From the NCBI GenBank assembly GCA_947504795.1, contig CANNJG010000042.1, positions 1 through 11,997 of the forward strand: a stretch of 11,997 nucleotides of DNA, given 5' to 3'. Below, piece by piece: positions 1 through 7,600 of this stretch. The notes under the pieces are model-generated. The model did no database searches. It saw nothing but the letters and a program-made list of their open reading frames with translations, and was not told the origin of the DNA. The stretch comes from Legionellaceae bacterium. Its GTDB lineage: Bacteria > Pseudomonadota > Gammaproteobacteria > Legionellales > Legionellaceae. Both the position numbers and the translations under genes were made by a program. Position 1 is the first letter of the stretch, and each line of letters opens with the position of its first letter.

Positions 1-753
1 AAAACCAGTGATGTGGTCCAAGCGTTTGGCAAATCTGGTATTTTTTTGTGGAAGATTCTATTCCAGAAACCGACGCTAGTTCGTTTATGGCCTGCGGTGT
101 GGGATCAAATTTATTTTACTGGCGTCTTATCCTTTTTAATCATCGTCGTATCTGGGTTATTCATCGGTATGGTAGTTGGATTGCAGGGTTACCATACGTT
201 ACAAAAATTCGGGGCCGATAGTGAATTAGGTCAATTACTTGCCCTGAGCATCACCCGAGAATTAGGTCCGGTGATTACCGCACTTCTATTCGCAGGAAGA
301 GCAGGTTCTGCGCTTACTGCCGAATTAGGGTTGATGAATGCCACAGAGCAATTGGCCAGTATGGATATGATGGGTATCGATCCCTTGAAACGTATCGTTT
401 ATCCGCGTTTTATAGCAGGCATTATTTCATTGCCGATGTTGGGACTTATCTTTTCAATGGTAGCGATTTATGGGGGCTATTGGATTGGTGTGCAATGGTT
501 GGGAGTCGATCAAGGTAGTTTTTGGTCGAATATGCAGGCAGCTGTGAATTTTCGAATGGATGTTCTTTCAGGCATCATAAAAAGTTTTGTTTTTGCAGTA
601 CTCATCATTTGGATTGCGTTATATCAAGGGTTTGAGTGTGAGCCGACTGCAGAAGGGATAAGTCGGGCCACGACTCGGACCGTGGTTTGGTCCTCGCTCG
701 CTGTATTAGGGTTTGATTTTTTATTGACAGCAATGATGATTGGAGGGTGGTAA
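1..753 (+). CDS. mlaE: MlaE, permease of the Mla phospholipid ABC transporter (5' end outside window)
   Basis: Inner-membrane permease subunit of the MlaFEDB complex, which moves phospholipids between the inner membrane and the periplasmic carrier MlaC and so keeps the outer membrane asymmetric. The frame is open from base 1. The earliest candidate start inside the window is GTG at 13, but residues just after it (AFGKSG) match a stretch about 17 residues into E. coli MlaE (TFGRAG), so the real start is very probably upstream. The family's hallmark block is present: RELGPVITALLFAGRAGSAL, then TAELGLM and ATEQL. The C-terminal SRATTRTVV and SSLAVLG-DFLLTAMM are also typical. Five or six hydrophobic segments are visible. 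Its TAA overlaps the ATG of mlaD (TAATG at 751-755). mlaF is expected just upstream of the window. Identification by recalled E. coli homology is secure; the start is not. Confidence 0.95.
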   Translation, partial: KTSDVVQAFGKSGIFLWKILFQKPTLVRLWPAVWDQIYFTGVLSFLIIVVSGLFIGMVVGLQGYHTLQKFGADSELGQLLALSITRELGPVITALLFAGRAGSALTAELGLMNATEQLASMDMMGIDPLKRIVYPRFIAGIISLPMLGLIFSMVAIYGGYWIGVQWLGVDQGSFWSNMQAAVNFRMDVLSGIIKSFVFAVLIIWIALYQGFECEPTAEGISRATTRTVVWSSLAVLGFDFLLTAMMIGGW

Positions 754-1232
754 TGAAAAAGCAACACGTTAAAGCAATGCATACTAGTGTTGGCATGTTA
801 ATGATCCTGAGCGTGGTCGCTTTTTTGTTTTTAGTCATGAAAGTGAGCGGCATAACCCAAGTGATGAAGAAAGATGGTTATCGCGTTACAGCAAATTTTT
901 CAGATATTGGTGGCTTGAAAGTACGCGCCCCTGTAACCATTGCCGGCGTTAAAATAGGGGAAGTCAGCAGAATCGATTTACAACCCCAAGCATTAAATGC
1001 CAAAGTCACTATGATCTTGCGACCGAATGTGATGATCCCGTACGAAGATGCTTCAGCCAGAATTTTAACCCAAGGGTTACTCGGATCTAACTATGTCAGT
1101 ATTGTTCCCGGGTATGATGATGCGGATCAGAAGCATCCATTTTTGCGGGCGGGGGATACCATTGCAAAAACTCAAGAAGCTGTTATTTTAGAAAATATCA
1201 TCGGGCAGTTTTTATTTAACATCAAAAAGTAG
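753..1232 (+). CDS. mlaD: MlaD, MCE-domain lipid-binding subunit
   Basis: Membrane-anchored MCE protein that forms the periplasmic hexameric ring on MlaFEB and passes lipid to or from MlaC. ATG at 753 was chosen because GGAGGG (742-747) sits 5 nt upstream and the start overlaps the mlaE stop; a GTG two codons earlier is open but badly placed. The 159-residue product has an N-terminal membrane anchor at about residues 11-30. A single MCE domain follows (FSDIGGLKVRAPVTIAGVKI, then the GEV.RIDL strand and ILTQGLLGSNYVSI). A short C-terminal helix contains the conserved EAVILENIIGQFL motif, equivalent to the E. coli segment SAMVLEDLIGQFL. It is shorter than E. coli MlaD (183 residues) because the low-complexity tail is missing. 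Confidence 0.95.
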   Translation: MKKQHVKAMHTSVGMLMILSVVAFLFLVMKVSGITQVMKKDGYRVTANFSDIGGLKVRAPVTIAGVKIGEVSRIDLQPQALNAKVTMILRPNVMIPYEDASARILTQGLLGSNYVSIVPGYDDADQKHPFLRAGDTIAKTQEAVILENIIGQFLFNIKK

Positions 1233-1239
1233 GTGAAGC

Positions 1240-1851
1240 ATGATAAAGCAGATGGTCCAGAGAGTTTTGGGTTTCTTACTGATGGCTTTATTGATTTCGA
1301 CTGTAAATGCCGAGACCTCCCCCGTGCCGATGTTGCAAAAAACCGCACAGGAGATTATTGATACCTTAAAAGTAAATCAAGGTCATTTGAAAACAGATAA
1401 TCGTATCATCAATCAAGCCATTCAAAGGTATTTATTACCCCATGTCGATATCGAAGGCATGTCGCGCTCGGTGTTGGGTGGTCAGGTGTGGACGAAAGCT
1501 ACCGCTTCCGAAAAACAAGCGTTTAGTCACGTTTTTACAGAATTGATTATTCGTACCTATGCGTCTCCTTTAGCTGAATATTCAGGTGAAACCGTAAATT
1601 TTATGCCCGTACGTGGGGAAATTGATGCTCATTTCTTACGAGTCAATTCAGTGATTAGTCGTCCCAATGGTCAACGTATTCCCTTGAGTTATAATTTGGT
1701 TTCGAAATCAGGCGATTGGAAAATATATGACCTGAGTGTAGAAGGGATTAGCTTGTTACAGAGTTTCAAGCTACAATTCGCCAATATTTTACAACAGGGC
1801 ACCATAAAGGATTTAATTAATCAAATGCGTGCAAACAAAAGAGCGGCATGA
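1240..1851 (+). CDS. mlaC: MlaC, periplasmic phospholipid carrier
   Basis: Soluble periplasmic carrier that shuttles phospholipid between the outer-membrane MlaA complex and the inner-membrane MlaFEDB complex. The ATG at 1240 follows AGGTGA (1231-1236) and lies 7 nt after the mlaD stop. Residues 1-24 form a signal peptide: a basic start, a hydrophobic core (LGFLLMALLI) and an AXA-like site at VNA|ET. The mature part shows the family pattern: an N-terminal helix with AQEII-TLK, the LLPHVDIEGMSRSVLG block, FTELIIRTYASPL, PLSYNLV-K-GDWKIYDLSVEGISLL, and a C-terminal helix. At 203 residues the length is usual for the family (E. coli 211). It is probably translated from the same mRNA as mlaD and mlaB. 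Confidence 0.93.
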   Translation: MIKQMVQRVLGFLLMALLISTVNAETSPVPMLQKTAQEIIDTLKVNQGHLKTDNRIINQAIQRYLLPHVDIEGMSRSVLGGQVWTKATASEKQAFSHVFTELIIRTYASPLAEYSGETVNFMPVRGEIDAHFLRVNSVISRPNGQRIPLSYNLVSKSGDWKIYDLSVEGISLLQSFKLQFANILQQGTIKDLINQMRANKRAA

Positions 1852-1858
1852 TAACTCT

Positions 1859-2143
1859 ATGACTGATTCTAATTATTTCAAGCCGTTAAGTATCTTAACG
1901 TTCGCAACAGTTGCTGCTGACAGGGTACGGTTGATAGAATTACTCAAAGAGTCGCCTTCAAAAGCAATTCACTGTGATTTATCCGCAGTTCAAACGTGTG
2001 ATAGTGCGGGGCTTGCCCTGTTAATTGATATGCGTCGCTTATGTCGCCAGTATAGTACGACATTGAAGATCGACCATATTCCTGATGATGTGCGTGCTTT
2101 GGCTACCTTATACGGTGTAGAGTTGATATTGTATGAATCCTAG
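1859..2143 (+). CDS. mlaB: MlaB, STAS-domain regulator of the Mla transporter
   Basis: Small cytoplasmic STAS-domain protein that binds the ATPase MlaF and is needed for assembly or activity of the Mla transporter. ATG at 1859 gives 94 residues, close to E. coli MlaB (97). A GTG at 1829 in the same frame would add ten residues overlapping mlaC and has no ribosome binding site. The core motif CDLS-VQTCDSAGLALLIDM matches the STAS phosphosite loop; E. coli has Thr in the equivalent DTGGLALL, here Ser. The Shine-Dalgarno signal is weak, so expression probably depends on coupling to mlaC, whose stop is 7 nt upstream. It overlaps ibaG by 11 nt. Confidence 0.88.
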   Translation: MTDSNYFKPLSILTFATVAADRVRLIELLKESPSKAIHCDLSAVQTCDSAGLALLIDMRRLCRQYSTTLKIDHIPDDVRALATLYGVELILYES

Positions 2144-2375
2144 TGAAATCGAAGAGTTGTTAACGGCCTATCCTGAAATTGTCTATGCTAAAGTAACGGG
2201 CGATGGCAAACATTATGAATTAACTCTGGTGTCCGATGTGTTTGTTGCACTTCCTAAAGTAAAACGGCAATTGTGGGTCTATGAGATCTTGAATAAACTG
2301 ATTATATCGGGTCACATGCATGCGGTGCAGATGCATACTTGGACCAAAGATGAGTGGGAGAAAAAAGTTGGATAA
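2133..2375 (+). CDS. ibaG: IbaG/BolA-family protein
   Basis: BolA-family protein of 80 residues, of the IbaG (YrbA) type. Proteins of this family partner monothiol glutaredoxins in [2Fe-2S] cluster binding and are linked to acid or envelope stress. The diagnostic segment VTGDGKHYELTLVS carries the conserved His ligand (VxGDGxHF/Y). The helix-turn-helix-like part PKVKRQLWVYEIL matches E. coli IbaG (SRVKKQQTVYGPL). HAVQMHTWTKDEW matches HAVSIKAYTPAEW. The gene overlaps mlaB by 11 nt upstream and murA by 8 nt downstream. The mlaB-ibaG-murA order is the same as in E. coli. Confidence 0.93.
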   Translation: MNPSEIEELLTAYPEIVYAKVTGDGKHYELTLVSDVFVALPKVKRQLWVYEILNKLIISGHMHAVQMHTWTKDEWEKKVG

Positions 2376-3636
2376 ATTAATCATTAATGGGGGCAAACCC
2401 TTACATGGCGATGTCATCATTTCTGGCGCTAAAAATTCCGCATTACCCATTATGGCAGCCACGATACTCATGCCGAATGATGTTACCATCGCGAATGTGC
2501 CTCATCTCAAAGATGTTACGACTATGATGGAGCTGCTAGGTCATTTGGGTGCAAAGTTAGTAGTTGATGAGAAGATGAATGTGCACATTAATACTGCCAA
2601 CGTTCATGACTTAGTCGCCCCCTATCATCTGGTCAAAACGATGCGTGCCTCTATTTTGGTCTTAGGACCGATGCTTGCGCGGTTTGGCCATGCGGATGTG
2701 TCTTTGCCGGGCGGATGTGCCATCGGTACGCGACCTGTGGATTTGCATTTGAAGGCTTTGCGAACCATGGGCGCGGATATTGAGGTTCATAACGGCTTCA
2801 TTAAAGCGCGCTGTAAAACAAAGCGGTTACAAGGCAAGGCGTTAGTGTTTGATACCATTACCGTGACAGGCACAGAAAACATCATGATGGCGGCAGTGTT
2901 AGCAGAAGGGAAAACGATCATTAAAAATGCTGCTAGAGAGCCTGAAGTATTGGATTTGGCGTTATTTTTAACTCAAATGGGTGCCAAAATTAATGGCGCT
3001 GGAACGCATACCATTGAAATTGAAGGTGTAGAGTCCTTAAAAGGGGGGGGCTACTCTGTTATTCCGGATCGTATTGAAGCAGGCACGTATTTGACTGCAG
3101 CAGCATTGACTCGTGGTCAAGTCACAGTGCGTAAAGTTAAACCCGATAACTTATTGTCGATGCTATGTAAATTTGAAGAGGCAGGCGCACATTTAACCAT
3201 CGGGGAAGATTGGGTGAGTTTAGATATGCAAGGTGAGCGCCCCAAGGCGATTGATATTTTTACCGCACCTTATCCCGGGCTTGCGACCGATATGCAGGCT
3301 CAGTTTATGGCTATGAACGCTGTAGCCGATGGAACCGCAACGATTGTTGAAAATATTTTCGAAAATCGGTTTATGCATGTGCAGGAATTGCAGCGTATGG
3401 GCGCTAGGATTAAATTAAATGGCAATACCGCATTCATAAACGGGGTCGATAAATTAATGGGTGCGCCAGTGATGGCGACTGATTTACGCGCCTCTGCAAG
3501 CCTTATTTTGGCAGGTTTAGCCGCGGAAGGAGAAACCACAGTTGAACGTATTTATCATGTGGACCGTGGCTACGAACGTATCGAAGAAAAACTATCGATG
3601 TTAGGCGCGGACATCAAAAGGCGTTCGACGGAATGA
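2368..3636 (+). CDS. murA: UDP-N-acetylglucosamine 1-carboxyvinyltransferase MurA
   Basis: Cytoplasmic enzyme that transfers enolpyruvate from PEP to UDP-GlcNAc, the first committed step of peptidoglycan synthesis and the target of fosfomycin. The start is taken as TTG at 2368: GGGAG at 2356-2360 is 7 nt upstream and the product then begins MDKLIINGG, in register with E. coli MDKFRVQGP. ATG codons at 2320 and 2350 would add non-homologous residues. The 422-residue product is close to the 419 of E. coli. Lys22 (GAKNSALPI) and the PEP-reactive Cys117 in PGGCAIGTRPVDLHL are present, so fosfomycin's Cys target is kept. RTMGADI, TGTENIMMAAVLAEG, PDRIEAGT, ATDMQAQF, FENRFMHVQEL and TDLRASASL are family blocks. 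It overlaps the next gene by ATGA (3633-3636). Confidence 0.97.
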   Translation: MDKLIINGGKPLHGDVIISGAKNSALPIMAATILMPNDVTIANVPHLKDVTTMMELLGHLGAKLVVDEKMNVHINTANVHDLVAPYHLVKTMRASILVLGPMLARFGHADVSLPGGCAIGTRPVDLHLKALRTMGADIEVHNGFIKARCKTKRLQGKALVFDTITVTGTENIMMAAVLAEGKTIIKNAAREPEVLDLALFLTQMGAKINGAGTHTIEIEGVESLKGGGYSVIPDRIEAGTYLTAAALTRGQVTVRKVKPDNLLSMLCKFEEAGAHLTIGEDWVSLDMQGERPKAIDIFTAPYPGLATDMQAQFMAMNAVADGTATIVENIFENRFMHVQELQRMGARIKLNGNTAFINGVDKLMGAPVMATDLRASASLILAGLAAEGETTVERIYHVDRGYERIEEKLSMLGADIKRRSTE

Positions 3637-4391
3637 TTACTCGAGATGCTTTGGATGAGTATCTTGCCACGTATCTTGCCTGTAGTGCCGTAACGGATTA
3701 TGCTCCGAATGGTTTGCAAATTGAAGGTCGCCGCGAGATTAAACGTCTTTGCACAGCGGTTAGTATCAACCAAGCAGTGGTTATGGAAGCCAAAGCATGG
3801 CACGCGGATGCTATTCTTGTGCATCATGGATTTTTCTGGCGAGGCGAACCCGCCGTGATTACTGGAATACGGCGGCAAAGAATCGGTGCGCTGCTAAGCG
3901 ATAATATGAATTTATTTGCTTATCATTTGCCCTTAGATGTCCATCTAGAATTAGGCAACAATGCGTGTATTGCTTCCCGGCTAGCAGTAGATGACGTCAC
4001 GCAACACGATGTTGACAAACTGCGTAAAGGCTTATGGGCCGGTCAATTACCGCAAGTCGTATCTCCAACAATCTTTTTTAAAACCTTAAAAGCGATTTTT
4101 AAACAACCTCCGATTCATATAGTTGCTCAATCTTCTACAATTCAACGGATTGCCTGGTGCTCGGGTGCCGCCCAAGATTTTATTGACACAGCCCATCAGT
4201 TAGGGGCGGATGCGTATATCAGCGGAGAGATCTCGGAGCGGACGTATGACTTGGCTAAAGAGTTGAATATTCATTATTATGCCTGCGGTCACTACGCCAC
4301 TGAACGCTACGGCGTCCAGGCTTTAGGCGCGCACTTACACACGGTATTTGGTATTGAACACACCTTTGTTGATTCTGATAATCCCATTTAG
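3633..4391 (+). CDS. ybgI: Nif3/YbgI-family dinuclear metal-centre protein
   Basis: Member of the Nif3-like dinuclear-metal hexameric family (GTP cyclohydrolase 1 type 2 / YbgI). The family has a toroidal structure and conserved metal-binding histidines, but its cellular substrate is not settled. The 252-residue product aligns along its whole length with E. coli YbgI (247): SDYAPNGLQ-equivalent TDYAPNGLQIEGR, metal-binding ILVHHGFFWRGE, YHLPLDVHLELGNNA, VQR-AWC-like IQRIAWCSGAAQDFID, GADAYISGEISERTYD and the C-terminal YYACGHYATERYGVQALG. The ATG overlaps the murA stop, implying translational coupling. It is the last gene of the operon; a strong hairpin terminator begins 77 nt downstream. Confidence 0.93.
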   Translation: MITRDALDEYLATYLACSAVTDYAPNGLQIEGRREIKRLCTAVSINQAVVMEAKAWHADAILVHHGFFWRGEPAVITGIRRQRIGALLSDNMNLFAYHLPLDVHLELGNNACIASRLAVDDVTQHDVDKLRKGLWAGQLPQVVSPTIFFKTLKAIFKQPPIHIVAQSSTIQRIAWCSGAAQDFIDTAHQLGADAYISGEISERTYDLAKELNIHYYACGHYATERYGVQALGAHLHTVFGIEHTFVDSDNPI

Positions 4392-4781
4392 GAATAGACT
4401 CATAACACCTCAACCAGGGGGAAATCATGTTGGGTGTAGCTGGCGGGCTGCTTTTTTTCTCTATGCTAGGTCCGGCTGCTTGCCAGCAGGACCTGTTTTT
4501 TCTAGCAGCATCCCTCGCGCTGAAATCGCTCATCCAACAGCAAGATAAAGCAAGCCTTCCTCTGTTCAATGCGCGCCAGCCATTTTCTCGCATGATGTTT
4601 ACCCACTGATTCACCTTTATGATGTAATCGTCTGGTAACCCGTGACGTACCTGCGCGACCTTTCTCATCGTCAAAAATGGTTTTTATGTTCTTAGATAGC
4701 TCATGGTTTCATTGCTTACGTGCGGATGGCTCTAGTCAGTAGCATCCTAAGTTGATGTAATAAATGGATCGACATGAGGGG
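4392..4781. other. Spacer between the mla-murA operon and the permease gene
   Basis: This 390-nt stretch separates two genes that converge on it. The only firm structure is the hairpin terminator at 4468-4501. A 60-codon frame (4427-4609, +) has a good AGGGGG signal five bases before its ATG but reads through that terminator and matches nothing I know. A minus-strand frame runs across the middle and into the ybgI gene and is probably a shadow. No tRNA, insertion-sequence end or permease terminator was recognised. Confidence 0.6.
4468..4501 (+). terminator. Rho-independent terminator of the mla-murA-ybgI operon
   Basis: A hairpin with outer stem AGGTCC (4468-4473) pairing GGACCT (4489-4494) and inner stem GCTG (4475-4478) pairing CAGC (4484-4487), with one G/A mismatch and a five-base loop, is followed by G and six T (4496-4501). 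This is a classic intrinsic terminator on the + strand. On the minus strand it is not followed by a T-run, so it should not stop the permease transcript. Confidence 0.85.
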
Positions 4782-6245
4782 TTATTTAGGTGGAAAAATA
4801 TCTGAAAATTGTGCATGTTTATTAAGCGATAACATCTTATCGCGCTTATGCTTCAAACCAAAGACCTTGTATACTACAATGGGGAAAATAACGCTGATGC
4901 AGCCTATGATAAATGCTATTTTATACGTCACATCATCTGAAAAAAATAAAATGATTAAACAGAGCAGCATTAATGTAATGGCGATGAACCCGCTATAAGG
5001 CGAGCCTGGTGTTTTGTATTGCAAATCATTTTCAGTATAACCGGCTTTGTACAGGGCGCGTCTGAAGTTAATCTGTGACCAACATAAGGAAATCCATGCA
5101 ATAGCGCCGGTAAAGCCTGAAATTAACAATAATGAAATATATAACGTTGTTTGCGCAAAGAAATAACTACCTAATAAGACTATCCAAATCGAAATAAGGG
5201 TTACAATCCCAGCATTTTGTGGGACTGCGTGACGGTTAAGTAGGGATAGTTTTTGAGGGGCCATGCCATTTTTTGCGAGGGCATAGAGTGCGCGCACGAT
5301 GCCATATACGCCGGAATTGGAACAGGATAATGCAGACGTTAGCGTCACAAAACTAGTCGCAGCACCCGCCCATTTCAACCCATAATAATTTAGTGCGTCA
5401 GCAAATACGGAGTTTTGTAGGTTAGCGTTCTCCCAGGGAAAGATTAGAACCAAGCACAAAACAGGGATGATGTAGATGAATAAAATGCGCAGAGAAACAT
5501 TGCGAATTGCATGAGGAATCATCCGACCCGGATCGATCGATTCGCCCGCAGCCAACGCGACGATTTCTGAGCCTTGATAATTGACTAACAATAAAACCAT
5601 CGCGGTGCACAAGGGAAAAACCCCCCGTGGAAATAAACCGCCATGATGAAAAATGTAACGGCCTCCAATAAAACCGGCGTGGTGTTGACCGTGAATAAAG
5701 CCAAAGAAGATAAGAATAGATAAGATAATAAAGCTTAATAATGCAGAGATCTTAATCAGAGCAAGCCAAAATTCAATTTCACCAAAAATATTGACCTTAG
5801 CAAAATTAATACAAGTGATGACCAACCCAAAGCAGACGGCCCACATGTAGCTGTTAAGCCCCGTAAAATATTGCATAATGATGCCACCTGCAAGACATTC
5901 CGCAGGAATATATACCACCCAGCTTAGCCAATATGACCATCCGACACCGCAGGCAAAGGCAGGTGAAATGAAATCAGCGGTATAATTAATGAAGGATCCC
6001 GTAATAGGGATAGCCACGGTGAGTTCGCCGGTGCAGAGCATGGTTAGATAAATTATGATTCCGCCGAGGATATAAGCAAGAAATACAGAAGGCCCCACCT
6101 GATTGACCACAGCGCCGGTACTTAAGAAAAATCCAGAACCTATAATGCCACCCAAGGCAATGAGTTGTATGTGACGAGTTTTGAGCGCACGGCGTAATTC
6201 TCCATCCTTAGGCTGCGCAGGATCAATTGGTTTTTTATCGTCCAC
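4782..6245 (-). CDS. APC superfamily (AAT-type) amino-acid permease
   Basis: Proton-coupled amino-acid uptake permease of the inner membrane with about 12 hydrophobic segments. The first transmembrane helix carries the APC signature GGIIGSGFFLSTG (residues 32-44) just after RRALKTRHIQLIALGG, the amphipathic start shared by LysP, PheP, ProY, RocE and MmuP-like carriers. FTGAIAWISLCWSQINFRRA near the C-terminus is also typical of the AAT family. GTG at 6245 was preferred because an AGG lies six bases upstream and conserved sequence begins soon after. A TTG at 6266 in the same frame adds seven residues and has no clear ribosome site. At 487 residues it has the usual family length. The substrate cannot be read from sequence. 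It stands alone, convergent with the housekeeping operon, with its own promoter. Confidence 0.9.
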   Translation of the reverse strand: MDDKKPIDPAQPKDGELRRALKTRHIQLIALGGIIGSGFFLSTGAVVNQVGPSVFLAYILGGIIIYLTMLCTGELTVAIPITGSFINYTADFISPAFACGVGWSYWLSWVVYIPAECLAGGIIMQYFTGLNSYMWAVCFGLVITCINFAKVNIFGEIEFWLALIKISALLSFIILSILIFFGFIHGQHHAGFIGGRYIFHHGGLFPRGVFPLCTAMVLLLVNYQGSEIVALAAGESIDPGRMIPHAIRNVSLRILFIYIIPVLCLVLIFPWENANLQNSVFADALNYYGLKWAGAATSFVTLTSALSCSNSGVYGIVRALYALAKNGMAPQKLSLLNRHAVPQNAGIVTLISIWIVLLGSYFFAQTTLYISLLLISGFTGAIAWISLCWSQINFRRALYKAGYTENDLQYKTPGSPYSGFIAITLMLLCLIILFFSDDVTYKIAFIIGCISVIFPIVVYKVFGLKHKRDKMLSLNKHAQFSDIFPPK

Positions 6246-6266
6246 ATTATGCCTAAATGATAGCAA

Positions 6267-6680
6267 CTATTCAGTCATTCGATTCGCTATGAACGCCGAA
6301 GATTGGCAAGTGTTTGAATAGTTAATGTTACACCAGAGGTTCGAGTATGCTCGTCATTGTTTCAATCCCCATCTCTCTCGAATTATAGATAGGTCCGTCG
6401 CGAATGGCAATTATCATGTGATAAATAATTTATGGTTTTGAAGTCATGGCGGTGGGGTGGAAACCCAAGCAAAATCAACCTATCTCAACGCATTAGCAAC
6501 CGTTAAAAGTGCTGCGGAAACACGCGGAATCTGTATAATAAAAGTCAGAATTGTAGCAAAAACCAGTGCCTATGCCTTTTATAAAGCAACCCTCCCTCGG
6601 TAGCAGTTCGGTTTCGTATTCCGCAATCGACCACTCGTCCGCTGAGCGGTAGTGCATTCGACTTGGGCCGAGCATCTCGC
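6267..6680. other. Permease leader region and gene-poor junction DNA
   Basis: The first ~140 nt are the permease 5' leader and promoter. The rest (about 6411-6680) holds no gene I can identify. A minus-strand frame (6493-6675, 60 codons) directly follows the broken gene at 6681-7517 and could be its shifted continuation or noise. A short + frame near 6460-6600 is open but unrecognised. From here rightwards sequence character changes: genes are broken and GC is visibly higher than in the operon to the left. Confidence 0.5.
6382..6410 (-). promoter_or_regulatory. Sigma70-type promoter for the permease gene
   Basis: Read on the minus strand, TTGCCA (6405-6410; five of six to TTGACA) is separated by exactly 17 nt from a perfect TATAAT (6382-6387). 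Transcription would begin near 6374 and run toward the permease, leaving a leader of about 130 nt before the GTG at 6245. Box match and spacing make this the best promoter I found in the window. Confidence 0.75.
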
Positions 6681-7517
6681 CTACAACTCCGCGCGATAGT
6701 GAGCATCTGAGAATTCAACAATAAGCTCTGGATGAATTCTCATCGGCACAATACAAACAATTTCCCAGACGCCCTCATTGTTTCTCCTCAGAGTACCGCG
6801 TTCTTCCCTGACCGTCTCAGTAACAATTTGATCATGCACATGCTCAGGAATCACTGACGATGCAAGCGCTTGCCTAACTTGGTTGGCGTGCATCAACTCC
6901 TGGAACCGTATGTATGCTTGATCCTCAGGCATCGATTGTTGCGGCAGCATTGACGGCGGTCGAATTACCGAGAAGGCTTCTTGTGGCACACCCGAGTGTG
7001 CTGGATACAAGTCACCGGAAATCACGACACAGGCCAGCCCGTAATGGCCTTCAATGATTAATCGCCAGATTTCTCGAGACGAGGAAGGAAAGCTGATTGT
7101 AATGATCGAAAACTCAAAACCAAACGATCCTGCAGAGGTTCAGTCGAATTCGACGACATGATCGTCAGGGCGGATGTTTTCGACCAAATCAGGTGCCGCG
7201 ACAACCGGTACCACATAGGCAACAATTGGTACAGCTCCGGTCACGTCAAGTAGACAAGGGATGAAGTTGGCGCTAGGATTGAGCGAGCCGTGAAAATTTA
7301 CGCGTCCAATGGTGTGGATGCTGATCCGCTTGGTTTTTGGCTTTGGTTCGGTATACGCAATGTCATCGAATTTTGAGCGACTCGAATGCCATTGCCAGCC
7401 AGAGACATTGAAATCTGACCGGACCAAGGCGAGGTTGATTGATTCATCATGGATCACAACGTCGATGTTGGTGATGCGGTGCAATGCACTGCTGTGTTTA
7501 ACGATCAGTCTCGCCAC
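6681..7517 (-). pseudogene. Unrecognised gene interrupted by one in-frame TGA
   Basis: One minus-strand frame runs from GTG 7517 to TAG 6681 with a single interruption, a TGA at 7140-7142. The upstream piece is 125 residues; after the stop the frame stays open without break for 152 more codons (an internal GTG at 7025 could restart it). Around the stop the protein reads smoothly (DDHVVEFD * TSAGSFGFEFSI), as if one codon such as CGA or TGG had mutated. I recognise no domain: there is no signal peptide or clear membrane helix except a short hydrophobic run (VPIVAYVVPVVAAP), and the second half is polar. The GTG start has no ribosome site, so the N-terminus may also be missing. It lies downstream of the flippase remnant on the same strand. 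Alternatively these are two separate small genes. Confidence 0.45.
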
Positions 7518-7600
7518 AGTTTATTGTCAGAAATTTTTGCGGATGTGTTTGATGGAATCATGGACCCAAAATTTTCCCAGTGAATTCTGCTTCGCACTTG

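Noticed and set aside
4410..4421. ACACCTCA at 4407-4414 region matching ACACCTCA near 11771 as a pair of island direct repeats
   Set aside because: Only eight bases agree with different flanks; such a match is expected by chance over this length.
4255..4674. Long minus-strand open frame across the ybgI end and spacer
   Set aside because: It overlaps well-supported ybgI codons, and its peptide shows no domain or recognisable composition; likely a shadow.
6600..6700. GVVGEMLGPSRMHYRS-like stretch resembling the C-terminal GPTRM motif of the HrcA repressor
   Set aside because: Only about eight residues agree; the sequence after it and everything upstream in that frame do not resemble HrcA.
7140..7142. 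In-frame TGA codons at 7140 and 7973 as evidence for stop-codon recoding (Sec or Trp)
   Set aside because: mlaC and the Nif3-murA junction use TGA as a normal stop, no SECIS-like hairpin was seen just after either TGA, and neighbouring genes show unrelated lesions (TAG, frameshift, deletion), so decay explains them better.
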